A stretch of 64,000 bases of DNA from Allacma fusca (GCA_947179485.1 OX359246.1:60119632-60183631); one strand, 5' to 3'. Shown: positions 38,729-51,720, counted from the stretch's first letter. Numbers and translations are program-made. The notes: generated by a model from the letters alone, not told the origin.

Positions 38729-39279
38729 CAGAGATGCGCAGCCTTGGAAGGCTAGCCTTCCAAGAAGGCTTCCTTGAAGGCGGAAAGGTAACTTTCTTAA
38801 CGTTGCAGAAGGAATGGAAGGATGGTGATACTTTTTTCTGAAGGCTGAAGGAAGCCTTCACAAAAACAAGCAGTGAAGGATTGTGAAGGAAGGCTTCCTA
38901 AATATTAGCCCTCCAAGGCCGTGAAGGCTTCCAGGTACACGAAATATCTATAACGTGAAAGCAAAGCATATCCAACGACGTTTTGCTGCTAGCGCAACAA
39001 TGCAGCCAATTCGTGAATTTACAATGTGTGCCGCTATCTTCACTACACTGAATCCTGCTGGTGCAAAACGTTTTTAAGCGGGTTGTAGTTTAAAATTGAA
39101 GGAAGGCTATTTTTAGAAGAAGGCTGAAGGCAAAAATGAGTGCATGTTTATTGGAAGGAAGGGTGAAGGAAGGCAGATTTTTTAGAGGGCTTCATTCTAG
39201 GACATGTTGAAGGGAAAATTTTGATTGAATTTTCGCCTTCGAAGGCTTGAAGGAAGGCTGTTTCCTTTGCGCATCTATG
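38729..39279. mobile_element. hAT-like word-array element, word GGAAGGC (copy 2)
   Basis: Duplicate of 17702-18252 with target duplication ACCGGAAC. One substitution (39277) breaks the perfect match of its right terminal repeat. Confidence 0.9.
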
Positions 39280-39549
39280 ACCGGAACTACTCCCAATAAC
39301 TTTGCCAGTATGTTTGTTTTCAGGGATATAATATCTGAAAAAATGAAAATTCCCATTTCAATTACAATACCTGCTTAAATGTAATTTCGATTTAAATACG
39401 GATTCCGATATACCCAAATAATTTATTTTGAATTACGATACCAGTTAGTTTAAATACTTTTAAATAATTCCGATTCCTATTCCGATTCTATGTATGTAAC
39501 TAATAATTTATTAATATTTTTGTCATTCTGTAAGTCATTCGACCACGTC

Positions 39550-40474
39550 CAAAGATGCATTTCCTTCCTACAAGGATCCTACACAAATAGGCATATTTAT
39601 AGGATAGGAACTGACTTTGCAAGAATTTATATGTAGGAAAAGGAAGGCATGAAAAATATAATAACTAAAAGTAGGGATAGGATAGCAAGCCTCCTTCCGA
39701 GCAAAAGTACAAATAGGAAGGGTAGGAGTTAGCTGACAAAGCATAAAGTATGGAATATAGGCTTAGTCCAAATGCTTGGGCTGGTATAAAATGGTCGTAA
39801 TTAATATTATCCAAACAAATCCACTGTCCAATAAAAACCGGTTTTAACCAAAACGTACCACCGGCTTGGCTAATATTACGCATGCATGAACATAGGGTTG
39901 CCAAGTGGTCAGAAATGGCCTGGTTATTATCGGTTAAAATCCGGTTCTAACCGGCCCGGACCTGTTGTATAGGTTGGTATAAAATGGCCATAATTAATAC
40001 TATCCAAATAATTCCACTGTCCAATAAAAACCGGTTGTTACCATTTCTTGCCACTGGCTTGGCCTTTATTGATAAAAGCCGGTTCTTTGCCAACCCTGGT
40101 CCCAGTCCGTCCCAGTCCCTGTATTTGTTTCATTTTTAAGTCCCAGTCTCAGTCCAGTCCGTATCTGTATCTCAGTTTTTGAAGTCCATCTCAATAGACT
40201 GAGTCCCGTTTCCCCAACATTAGCATTGACTTTTTAATGAAGATTCCAACGTTTCTTAAAAGGATAGGCATACGAATGATTGTTGTATGTCAAAGGAACC
40301 TATATAGGAAATAGGAATATATAGGAAGGCAGAGTTGTCCATGATTTTAAAATATACGCATATAGAAAAAGAGCTCGAGGCTGGCATTTGGACTAGATAT
40401 AGGATATGTAGGAGAATTTTTTAATAGCATTTAAAGGAAGGATATATGTACTGTGATTCGATTATGCATCTTTG
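39550..40474. mobile_element. hAT-like word-array element, word AGGATAGG (copy 2)
   Basis: Duplicate of 18523-19447 with the ACCACGTC target duplication and the same inner CCGGTT and CCCAGTCC arrays. Confidence 0.85.
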
Positions 40475-40482
40475 ACCACGTC

Positions 40483-40649
40483 ATTTAAAGTCACAGCAGC
40501 AAGAGCAATACTACTCCAAATCAATTTATTTTTCTTCTTCTCATCTTTCTCCTCAGCTTCAGCCTGAGGTCTCACAAACCCAATGAGCTGATTCTCCTGG
40601 GTAATCTTTCCGGTTGTGTTTATATTCTCCTCTATAAGTCCAGTTTATC
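40483..40649 (-). pseudogene. Cys-rich gene, copy C2, fragment
   Basis: Duplicate of 19456-19622. Confidence 0.6.
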
Positions 40650-41261
40650 CTTTACAAACCAACATCCCAAGAAAGTAATAATTAATAACCATCCCAGGAA
40701 TGAGCACGGGGACGTTGACCCAAGCACCAAAAAATTAAAAATCAATGATCACAGAGTGCCATATTGCCATGCAAACTCTTGACAAATTCAAAAAATACAT
40801 TTACACATATGCATAAGTACATATTTTTAATGTAACAGAAATTCAGACAAAGTGATATTTACTCGTCCTAACAATTCAATACTGATAATTATTGATTAAT
40901 TTTCATCCCTCTTGAATGCAGTATTTATATGCAACTTCAAATATAATACGTGCGATTGTTACAAGCACATAATACACGTTTGTATGTAAGCAACCGGACT
41001 TACAAGTAATGCTTCACCTCATCAATAAGAAGCTATTACTGGGTTTGATACTTGTGAATCTGCAGATTTGTATGCATGTGTAAACACATTAAAACATGTT
41101 CCTGCCTTATACAACCAGTACCTTTGTTGCGTGATATCTTTTAGAAATCATAAATTTGATATTGCCAAACAGATAAGCCAACCAGCTTTCAAATTTCAAG
41201 GTTAATATATGCATATGTATGCCTTTTAAAAGTCACGTGTATTTTTCCGACCTATTCTTTC

Positions 41262-41954
41262 GAAGTTTGTTTCTCTTCCAACCCAAAATTTTCACTACAC
41301 TAGGAGAAAATATATATGTTGAAGTACAGATAGATGTATGTGCTCCTAAAAGCAGATTTGCGTATATGCTATAAGAACGCCCAGCAATCTGAATTTACAT
41401 TAAAATATATCGGGAAAAATCTTCAAATATAACGTGGACCAAAATAAATGTACTTATGTACTTAGTGCTGACTTATAATAATAAGATAAGAAAAAGGTAA
41501 AATAAGGCTACACGGTCGTACTAACTGTTTATTTGAGAATATGAAGGACTTAAAAGTGCACAGGCATATTCACAACTTTAGGATGGATGGAGCTCTCTCC
41601 AAATGTACAAGAAAGTTAAAAATATTCAAATGTTTAGAATGTCCAACCAGTGTGATTTTAAATACCATTTCCTTACCTTCACCTCAACGGTTGATTAGGT
41701 TTATGTGTATATATTTTTCGAGCTTTTGGAGGTCATGCTTTGTTATTCACCGCTATTCCAGGTTACCTTAAGGTCTTATTGTTATTTCTAGTACGAAATT
41801 TTGTGTGTATGTATTTTCCTCCTTCAAGTAAGCCAATTTCTCATTCTTCTGTGCGCTGTCAAACTGTTTACATCCTGCATTTCGAGAATAATTACTATCT
41901 TGTTCTGTTGAGTCTTACTCTGAGAAGTTGTAAAATTGTATTTAGCAAACGACG
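41262..41954 (+). promoter_or_regulatory. Conserved upstream region of gene A3
   Basis: Duplicate of 20235-20927. Confidence 0.5.
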
Positions 41955-44900
41955 ATGAATAGTGAATTGAAACTAAGAATTGTCGGTGACAAGCTTGCCT
42001 TTTACAGGTAAGCCAACAACAGTAAACACATTATTGTATCCTTACGAGTGAATTACATTTTTTTATTGTCCAGGTCATTGAGAATTAAATGTATTTTTTA
42101 GAGCGAAATATGCTGTGGGTTGCAACCGAATACATATGTCAGAGGTATTGCTTCAGATGGGACAATATGCTCAAGCTTCCAGAAAATTGTTGAAAGGTAT
42201 GTACTGTAGTTTAGTCATATTTAGCATCGTATTACATTATAAAATCGGTACAATCATTTACCTTTCAAAATCGCTAAAAAAATTTCTATAGCCTAGTAAT
42301 TGTGTGTTTATTTTCAATGATGTCAAAGAAAAATATTTGCAATTAATGATTAATATTCATTGATCATGAATTTATCAAGTCTCAAATTTTAAATGTTAAC
42401 ATTAATTGTAATAATTATTTGAGCATTTCTTATGAATTAATCGTAGTCATTGCTTCAGTATTGTTTAGAACGTAGTCCCGTAGTCCGTGCAAGTAATTAC
42501 TTATTCCATAGATTGACATTTTGAGGAGCTTTTTTATGAAGGTAAAACTGTGTCTATTACTATATAGAATATGTGCACAAAGGCAAGATTTGGGATACAT
42601 TAGAAGAGTTTGGATGTAATGTTTGAACTTGTAAAGTTTTGATAGAACCGTATGAGTAATCACAGGAAGATTGTAATTCTTTATTGCAAACTGCCTGAAC
42701 TACATTCCCGAAACATTATTATTGCTATTAGACTACATCTCAAATAAACAGTCAAAAGCAATCATACAGCAGTACCTATGTAGGTTCTTTGCATTATCTT
42801 TGTTTTGGGAAGTTACATATTTGTTCCGAAACTTAATGTTATTATAGCTCTTTGTCCTGGTAGTAACGCAGTGTGCTACATACAAGGTACCTATGTAAGT
42901 TTTCCAACTCTTTAGATTGCATAATTACTCAAACAGAAAATTCAAAAAACTGCAGCCCTCTATAAATGTTTAGCGGTATATCTATGTATATATACTACAA
43001 ATGAGGTTGTATTTCTTATTGTGTTCTCGTATAGGTTTTCAAGTATAGTCGTTGCGATAAATAGTCCATGTTGTGGAAGAGAGATTGGCAAAATGAATGC
43101 AGGGGAAGCTGTTGTTTCTAAGCTGAAGTTGGAGTAATGCTAAATTGCAAGAATTCCACTTGCTGGTCTGAGTAAAGTTAGCCGCCGTGAGAATCTCTTA
43201 TCAAAAATTTCAGCAAGTTTTTCTATTTTCGGCATGAATTCTTGATTCATTCAAAAGCTTTCTCAAAAGTTAATTTTTGGGACAGGGCGAGTTTGAGTTG
43301 ATTTCTTTAAGACGAAGTAAAAATTCCAGAATGAAATGTGGTTAAAAAGTGAGTATTTTGATATACCCCACCAATCATTTTACTATGATTTGTTCGATGA
43401 GTGGAAAGATTGTGGTGTCATTTTCACGGGTCTTATCATATTCTCAAGTTTAAAAATCGATGGAGGTAAAATGCCATGTACGTAATAATTACATACATAG
43501 TATATGGCAATTTTGCATAAGCAAGGTTTGTCGGCATGATAATGGGGCATGCTGACATTTTTACACATTTAAGAGTATGAATAATGACTATTCCCTTCAC
43601 TCTCCATAACTCCCAGCGCTACAGGTAACCTACTCGGTGGATGATTTAGAGATTCATTTTTGTGATGAGTAGAACGATTTAGGTTGTCGTTGTCTCCTTT
43701 TTAAAGAAACCTTGAAATGAGGCAAATTGCAAAGCCAACAGTGAAATTGTAGTCAACATTACGGCTGTAATAAAGGGAGGGAGGGGAAGTGAGTAAAGTG
43801 AGAGAGCGAATGAGAAAATTCAAATTACAGGGTGAGTTGTCCAGATTTGCGATCATATTTCTTGTAGATATGTACAAAATATATATCTACAAAGACCGTA
43901 ATTATTTCGAACTACAATAAATAGTTCTTTAAGAGAGTACACAGATCTAGGAATGCGTGATCCATTAGAATTAGAACGCATAGTAATAAAAACACTGGAA
44001 GTCTAACTTGAATTCATTGAAATCTACCAAAATTATAGCATTATGAAATTTTCTTTGTTGGCTCGAGTAGTGGAATTGTTGGCTGCAGGTTGGAGGAGAA
44101 AAATCAGTAAACTGACAATGAGCAGTACAGGGACAAATAAGCCATTTCGTTGCATTCGGTTTTATAATCAACGTTCGGATTGTAGAAATATTGATCAAGA
44201 CTACCAAATGTTTATGAATATCCTGCAAAACATTTTCAGCGTGTAGAGCAATTGACTTGCTCTTATCTTATCTACCGACATATCAAAAATATGCACAACT
44301 TATTGCAGGGTTTACTTAATAAAGATTAATCCCAAATTCAGTTTTATTTAAAATTTTAAACCTGGGCGACAGGATTGCAAAAGTGTTTGTTTAATTTATA
44401 AAATTTCATCATAGGAAACTTAGTTCTAGATCTTTATAGATCCGTTGTTGGTGTTAGAAGTACTAATTTCGGTCAAAATTAGAGACTTTTGAAATCCCTG
44501 TGAAATGTTTATTTTTGTCAAAATTTATGTACAGATTTCGCAGGAAATTAATTACACATATTTGATCCATTTTAGCAATGCAAAACTTGGGATATTCGAA
44601 GGTACTGAAGGAAAAAATCCGGAATTGCAATGAAAAGATCAACGAAGGTAACTGTCAATTAATTCTCAAATGTTTTGAAATCAATGAATGATCATTATTT
44701 TACTTGCAGGAACAAATGAAATGAGAGAGTTCAGTCCAGAAACCGAAATCGCAGAAAGTATGGAGGAAAGAAGACAATTGTATTATGGCGAAGCCTGTGA
44801 GGCTTTCAAGTGTGGCAACATTGAGGATGCCCAAAGAAACATCAAAGACGTGCTATTTATTGACCCAAAATTCATCCCTGGACGTATTTTAAAATTCGAG

Positions 44901-47202
44901 GTGAAGCTTGTTGCTACATTTAAGAAGCCATGGAAGCAAATAATTCTAGACAAAGGTAATGTTTTCCGTAAAAACGTGAACCAAGAAAAAAAAGTTCAAT
45001 TATTTTCTTCCCGTCTCGTTGACGATAAACTGGGAAGTGTTTAGCAAATAAACTCTAAGTTCTGTGCTTTTCAGATTTGTTCTTAAGTAGTGTGACCTTG
45101 ATCCCTCCGATGGAACTCTGGAAACCGGCAATAGAACATCTTCCTCAAGCGGGGCCGTCTGAACAGTCTAAAGAAGACACTTCGGACGAGGTGAACGGAG
45201 AGCATTTTTATTCTCCACCGAGTAAACGAATGAAAGAGTATTGAACTAACATCCATGAATAGCATGTATACTGGGAATAGATAAACATAATATAGTTAAC
45301 ATACTGATATCAGGGTAAATTTTCAGACGCTCGAAAAATGCATGATGGCTGACAAAATTGTTTTGCTTCATATATCTTTTAATTTCATTATATAAATTAC
45401 CTTAAGCGCATTTAACTTTTACAAATTAATAGAGACTTCATTTCAGCCGGTTTTTGAAGGACCACGAGGGATTTTGGGAGCACTTCTGAAATTGATTTGA
45501 CAAATCCTCTCCCATCTTTTAATTTGCACGTATGACTTGATCTTGAACTCAGAATGCAGATCGCGTTGTTATGTCGTATTTTAATTCGAATCTGGTACTA
45601 TTCCAACATTTTCGGGCTTTTATAATTTTTTTCAGTTACACGGATTACTGACAAATGAATGAACTGCAAGCACACATTATTTCATATTCTTACTCCATCC
45701 CCCACAGGGTAGTAAGATTCCTTATAGCAAATCCAGGGTTTCTAAAATTTGTGGCAGTGACCTGATAAAGTTATGAACCAATGAGGAATTGTTTTTTCGT
45801 TTTTAATTCAGAAATTGGTTATATTATCAATTTTTCTTGAATATTTTTGGCGCTTGAATGTAGGGAATTTCATGGTTTATGTTGGAATCCATTCAATATC
45901 TCTAGACTGAGAATTTTTGGCAAGTCTTGTAAGTTCAGAGAGCAAGGTTAGGGTAATACAGTTTCAAAACCGAAAGACGCTGGCTTGAATTTCTCAACTT
46001 GTCATTGTTTTAGTTCATAAAAATATTTCAGAATGTTTATACTGTATTTCATGGGATTCATTTAATCCAATATCATTTTCTGTCTCATGGCCTATAACTG
46101 CGAGGGGATTCATGAAATGTTTTGAAGAGCTGCAATAAAAACAAAACATTCCTCTCGGGCTGAACATTGCGTCATATTTGACATTAGACAGTAATTTTGT
46201 ATATAGTAAGATAACATTTTGTTTAAATGAATCCCCATGAAAGTTTGTACAATTAGCATTTCTGAATATGTTTGAATGCCATGCATGGAGGCTAAAATGG
46301 GAAGGTCAGAATAACTTCTCACCCGCCCTCACCAACCTTGCACTTTGTTCTTACCGGTCATACTCACAATTTGTAAATTAGAGATCTGACGTATAGCTCT
46401 TGTGAAAGTTCATAAAATTTTCTACTAATAGATACGTACCAAAATGTTTTTGAGAAAAAGTCCTGTTTTAAATTAAACAAATACTAAATTAAATATCTGT
46501 GAAAATATTCTGTTATACACCCCTTTATGTGGGCTAAGGGGAAGCAAAGAAGTACGAAAATCCCTCACTGTGTTTTTAATCCTTTAAATCAGAATCACAT
46601 TCATGTTGTTTATCGTCGCTGAAGAGGCAAAACTGTGTCCTTGTGATGAAAAACAGCACGTATATTGATTTGTTTCTTCATTGACGATAAATGCATCGTA
46701 GCCTGGAGATTTAAAAAATGGATTGCAGATTTTTTTTAAAGCTTTCTGTTGGATTTGCAGTATTTGAATGCAATTTGAACTAATGCCTTTTTTAATCGTT
46801 TTTTGTTAATATCTTGATGCACGTAGTAATCTCCAAACAATGGGGAATATCTATCTACCTGAAACCATGTTTTTCTTTGCCTGGACGATTCTACTGCTTA
46901 TATGGTCTGGTTGTAGTTGTTTCTGTTTGAGCTGTTCTGTAGAGCTTGGCACGTCGAAAGTATGCATAACCTAATTGATTTCTGGATTGATAATCAAAGT
47001 ATTAGTGCCTGCAGTATGTAAAGTTATGAAAAGCTTAAATTACATTTAGATGCGTTTCTTTCCTGCTTGTAATTAGTCGGAGAAAGAAATTTGGAAAAAA
47101 CCCCGAATATACCCTACACGGGATCTATCGGATATAAAATTGCCTGATTCTGATGATGATCAAAAGATTGTTGATTTAGAAGAATTCCGCATACTGGATT
47201 GA
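41955..47202 (+). CDS. TPR-like protein, paralog A3
   Basis: Exons 41955-42007, 42102-42196, 44576-44647, 44710-44955, 45075-45190, 47077-47202; 235 aa, all phases kept. Exons 1-3 match A2 exactly. Exon 4 has 13 substitutions in 246 bp, seven of them changing residues (for example Trp to Leu before YYGEACE, and Gln to Lys in IDPQF). Exon 5 plus its read-through tail has seven changes and exon 6 four. The intron-retention tail is still open (stop 45242-45244, …YSPPSKRMKEY). Both C-termini remain intact despite the divergence, which argues that the gene is, or was until recently, under selection. Confidence 0.88.
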
Positions 47203-48760
47203 ACCTGAATAAACAGAGGTGTGGAAAATACATGCAATTATGAAAATAAAATCCCAGAAACATAAAAATACAAATATAAATTCAGAGTAAAGACTCGGCT
47301 AATTTAACTAAATTGATAGCCCTCACATTGAATTGTATTCAATATCTAATTATCTATAGTATTCAAGGCAAAATTTGAACAATAAATTAGTTTCAAAACG
47401 TTCCAAATTGGTATTTTACATTATAAAATGTTTATTCAGACATGTATTGCAGCTCGACAAGAGCCAGAGCTATGTATTTGAAATTGTAATTTGTATTTGA
47501 AATGCGGGGTGGGTAAACATTACAAAATCAATAAATACAAGCTAACATGACACTTATAAGATCTTAAAGATATGAATTGCAAAATACAGTAGAGGTTATG
47601 AACCTTACAAAACACCAAACATAAAATACATTACGAGCGCCTATTTCAAGTAGAAAATAAAAAATTAGTGTTATTTGAATTTTTTTGCAGTTATTCAAAC
47701 TCCATTCTAAATACGTTTTTAGTAGTCACAAATTGTTAAGTATATTGTTCTAGAAAAGTTACTGCTTCAATGTATTTCCTAAAAGGTGGTCTTTATTTAT
47801 TTTAGAGAACAGAGTAAGTAATACATTCTGGCTAATTGTAAGAAATTAATTGATTACGTATTTCATAAACATATTCTTTCATTAAAACCAAATCTTACAT
47901 ACATAAAACCTTTCATAAAGATATGTATTTGTCATTATCTGATTCATAATAAATAAAAATTAATTGTCCAGGGAGCGACAGTTCCCTCAATGGCAATCAC
48001 AGTTACTTCCACAAGCACCACAATGATCACAACCTCACGAGTGGCATAGTTCTCACAGGATATTTGGCAACATTCCGTGTCACAGGTCTCCTCACATCCG
48101 CAACCCGGGCAACAATAATTATTGAAGTCACAGCAGCAACAACAACACTCCTCCAAATCCACGTCATCCCTTTTATTTTTCTTCTTCTCCGTATCTTCTC
48201 ATTCAATGTCAGTGTCATCCAGAGGTATCTAAAATCCCATGAGCTGATTCTCTCGGGTAGACACTCCGGATTTGTTTAAGTTCTCCTCTTTAAGACCCGT
48301 TGATTCTTTATAAACCCGCATCCCAAGTAAGTACTAATTAATAACCATCCCAGGAATGAGGAAGTGGACCGTGACCCAAGCACCAAAAAATTATAAATGA
48401 ATTCCAGAGTGCCATGCAAGCTGTTGTAAAATTCAAAAAAATTCATAAACACACTCATACATACAAATGCACGTATTATTTACGTAAAAGAAATGTTTAC
48501 ACAGTGATATTTATTCGTACCAACAATTTAACGCGCAATTACCATTTGTGCAATTATATTGCAGATTTCAGGAACATTTATGTTACAGTAGAATTATATT
48601 TGACAACCGTCCATTGGAATGTGGAAATAAGGAAATGTTAATTTGCAAAAAGCCATTTATGATTAGTAGTGTTTTGTTTAGCGTTACAATAAATGTATGT
48701 AGAAATAAAGTCCAGTATCAACAGATTGTAAGGGTCTCAATGAAATGTGGGACTGGCATA
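42056..48760. repeat. 21-kb tandem unit, copy 3 (truncated, diverged on the right)
   Basis: Identical to copy 2 from 42056 to about 44724. It then differs by a few percent in patches, with small indels (for example an extra ~16 bp near 46670 and a ~110-bp loss near 47297). Homology to the A part ends near 48450. From there to ~48760 it carries the flank that follows the Cys-rich B gene in copies 1 and 2, because the GGTACC element that sits there in copies 1 and 2 is absent. Confidence 0.9.
47961..48304 (-). pseudogene. Cys-rich gene, copy A3, broken
   Basis: Slightly diverged version of 6060-6402 (TCDTECCQISCENYATRE) with the same ~10-bp loss and shifted end. The pseudogene is therefore older than the split between the A1 and A3 units. 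Confidence 0.75.
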
Positions 48761-49167
48761 TAGGAGGATGTGACAATAAAATGGGGTGGGAATAAATGGA
48801 ATTGGTCCCAGTGGTGGGATTGAAGTTTTTCCAAAGTAAGTCAAACTTGAAGGGATTTAACCTTAAGGAGGTACTTCTCCATCCCGAAGACCTGCTTAAC
48901 TGATCCCACAGAAAGCTAAATTTTAAAATGTACCATTTTCACAGAGAACCTGTTTAAAAAGCTCGGCGTGTCTGAAAAGATTGCACTTTAAAATTTAGAC
49001 AACGATATAATGTATTAATTAGGGTTTGTGCAACTATGAAAGAGGGAATCCACCCCTTACCCGTAATGCTCGGGTTATTTTCTTGTTTGATTGATTTGGT
49101 CACACAATCAACGAAACGATTTCATTTGAGTCAGTTGACAAAGAAATTCCGGAGAATATACTATCAA
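48761..49167. other. Unassigned
   Basis: No gene, terminal repeat or clear word array seen, apart from a few GGTGGGAAT-like words at the left. Confidence 0.4.
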
Positions 49168-49175
49168 AAATGGAC

Positions 49176-50401
49176 CAGAGCTGCGTTCAAGTCAAGTTAT
49201 TTTGGATAATTAAGATAACTTGACTTGAACTTGACTTGAACTTGAAAAATTGCTTAAACGAGGTATCCACAATTGTACTTGATGAATCGAGTTTCTCAAG
49301 CAACTTGAGTATTCAAGTACACGTTTTTCAAGTTCATTTTGTAGAACTTGAACTTGATTAGAACTTGACGTTCAAGTTGGACACACAACTTGACTTGAAC
49401 GTGAACTTGCACTTGACCTTGAATATTCAAGTATTTTTTTCGTAAATGAATAAACAATACTAGAAATTGCGTCCACAACTATTATAGCTCATAATGGTTA
49501 GGCCGTAATTAGGATAAACTAAACGGCGTGCGGACGAAATTCTTTACTTTAAAATTGCCAAAAAGTTTAAAATGAATTAAAAAGCATTGTAGTCTAATTT
49601 AATAATTTCTATAGTTAACAGGTTAGCAATCGTATTATCGGCCTGTTCACATTATGTTGCACTCGTTTGGTGAGTGTAAACAGCAGTTATAATCACGAAT
49701 ATTTGTCGTCGTTAATTTTGCTTAACCAATACTTATTTATAAGATTGTTTGTTGTTCATCTGCTCCATCATGTTTAATATCAACAAAAATCATTCTTACA
49801 GTGAATAATAAATTTCTCTTAAACTTCTTCTTAGATTCAGAACAGGTGAACTAAACAATCACTTCATTTTTATAATGGAACAAGAACCCCGAGTATCAAG
49901 AACATCCTTATAAAACAATAAGTCAGGACTTTTAATTATTCAAAGTATGGAAACAGTACACAAGAATTATTCTCGATCTCGACCACTAGGCTTCGTCAAG
50001 GCGACTTTAAAGTCGATGGAATAAAAACAAACACAAAGATGTTATTATTATGATGGTTCGCATTCAATATTATTTTTAGTGGGATGCAAAGATGCCACTA
50101 ATTCCGCAATTCTTACATTGCTTTTCAGTGACAAAAACCCAATTTATACTCAAGTTTTATTCAAGTACTTCCATTGAGTGTACTTGAAATTGACTTGATT
50201 TTGCTATCAAGTAATATATTATTAACTTGAACTTGATAGAACTTGAACTTGAAAATTAAAATTATAATTTCACTTGAACTTGATGTCCAAGTTTCAAGTT
50301 ACAAAATTGTCTGCACTTGACTTGACTTCAACTTGATACGCACTTGAACTTTTCAAGTTATACTTGAACTTCGTTTCATCGTCCATTTCAGAGCTGCGTT
50401 C
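49176..50401. mobile_element. hAT-like word-array element, word TTCAAG/CTTGAA, right end inverted
   Basis: Left end CAGAGCTGCGTTC, preceded by AAATGGAC (49168-49175). Two dense blocks of TTCAAGT / ACTTGAA words (49190-49440 and 50150-50370) enclose ~700 bp of ordinary AT-rich sequence. At the right, the expected end and target duplication are present but flipped: GTCCATTT (50381-50388), then CAGAGCTGCGTTC (50389-50401). The flipped piece sits between the inverted repeats CGTTTCATCG and CGATGAAACG. Undoing the inversion gives the matching end followed by AAATGGAC. Confidence 0.75.
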
Positions 50402-50410
50402 GATGAAACG

Positions 50411-50860
50411 AAATTCTTCTCTGCTTAATCGTAAAAGAAACTGTAAGGTACCCGCTTGTTACCCGCTTATCATCGTACATTGGCGATACAGTGAATGCTT
50501 GCTTTGCCTCAAATGAAGGGTGGCAAAGTCAGGGCTATTTTGTGAAGGAAGACATTTTTAATCTTTCGCTCTTGTAAGCACTCAAAACATGAATTAAACT
50601 AAAAATCGACGACTACTTGTAGCTTCAAAGGCTACGAAACCATATAAGTTCCCTGCTTTGAATCGGTATTACGCCCAATAACGTTTCTAGTATTTTTCTT
50701 ACCGGTCAACACAATTCCTAACTAACTGACCTATTACGGTTATGGTCCTTAACATGTTCTGGAAAGAAGCTTCTACAGATAATACATAGCCTGTGGTAGG
50801 GTTGCCAATGAGCTTGTTTATAATGGTTGGTCCGGGGTGCGTTCTAACACTTGGACCAGA
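50411..50860. other. Unassigned
   Basis: Nothing recognisable. A GTAGGGTTGCCAATGAG motif near 50797 resembles the start of some hAT-like ends (compare AGGGTTGCCAAGTGG near 18867), without a partner. Confidence 0.35.
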
Positions 50861-50864
50861 CCAG

Positions 50865-51526
50865 CAGGGATTTGACTCCTTCTAGGGAAATTATTTTTGC
50901 CAACAGGGATTTTGAAAATCATTGACTTTTCTTCAGCAGGGATTTTTGAAATAGTTGAGAAACTCCCTTGCAAGGACATAAAATGCAGCAGGGAAATTCA
51001 GAAATGATCTTCCACAGAGATTTACAATAATCCGACCCCAGGTTTAGAAGTGCATGAACTATTCCATTGGTTGGTTAATTGGGACAACTTTTAAGCCAGT
51101 GAATTATCTGAAGCAGATTTTTTACCAAACAACGTTTATTTAATGGTAATTATTTAAATAACTGAAATAAACTCCTTTGGCTGACATTCTATTACTCTGT
51201 TGCATTCTTTTCAATAGTATCAGCGCGCAAAAGCCTATGAAGTTTTTGGTCCGACAAAATGGCTTTCGAACCCTTGCAAGAATTCTACTCAATTTCCTGA
51301 TTGTATTATTTATGATTTATATAAAGTCAACCAATCTAAAAATTCCTGATTTCATATCAAATTTTCCTGAAAAAAGACAAATTTGAAAATCCCTGCCGAA
51401 AAAGGTCAACGAATTTGAAAATCTGTGTTCGCAAAAAAGAATCCCTTCGTTTTGTGATTTTCGCTGCCAGAAATATTTTTTCCCTGGGAAGAATCTTCGC
51501 GTCTTCCCACAAAAATCCGACCCCTG
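50865..51526. mobile_element. Probable word-array element, word CAGGGATTTTGAAA
   Basis: AGCAGGGATTTTTGAAA words at the left and TTTGAAAATCCCTGC words in inverted sense at the right, with a ~200-bp plain middle. The right edge, read inward, is CAGGGGTCGGATTTTTG, and a near copy of it (CTGGGGTCGGATTATTG) is at ~51040. No target duplication found. Its right edge lies ~20 bp from a broken B gene piece. Confidence 0.4.
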
Positions 51527-51549
51527 AAATCGAAAACTTAAGCAGGTTT

Positions 51550-51695
51550 CAGAAAACATCATCAGCCTCCGTGATGCAATAACTGGCAAAAGTAAATGTT
51601 ACATATCAAAGTAAAAATAGTTCCTGTGGTTCCCAGTTTTTCTTATCAATTAGCACGTAAATATTTTCTGATCTGGTCATTTGTACGCTAGACTT
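51550..51695 (+). pseudogene. Fragment of a third B-type TPR-like gene
   Basis: Matches the last ~40 bp of exon 4 of gene B (reading ENIISLRDAITGK against VISLRDAITSK) and about 100 bp of the following intron, including the AAAGTAAAAATAGTT block. The rest of the gene is missing, replaced on the left by the element ending at 51526. It shows that the TPR-like array once continued at least to here. Confidence 0.7.
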
Positions 51696-51720
51696 GGAAG
51701 TGGAATACAATATTACAAAT

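Larger units (their letters stand above)
21029..42055. repeat. 21-kb tandem unit, copy 2
   Basis: Exact 21,027-bp offset from copy 1 for every feature checked, without indels after the first ~450 bases. In those first ~450 bases it agrees with copy 3 and not with copy 1. This makes it a junction copy: left part like unit 3, remainder like unit 1. Confidence 0.95.
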
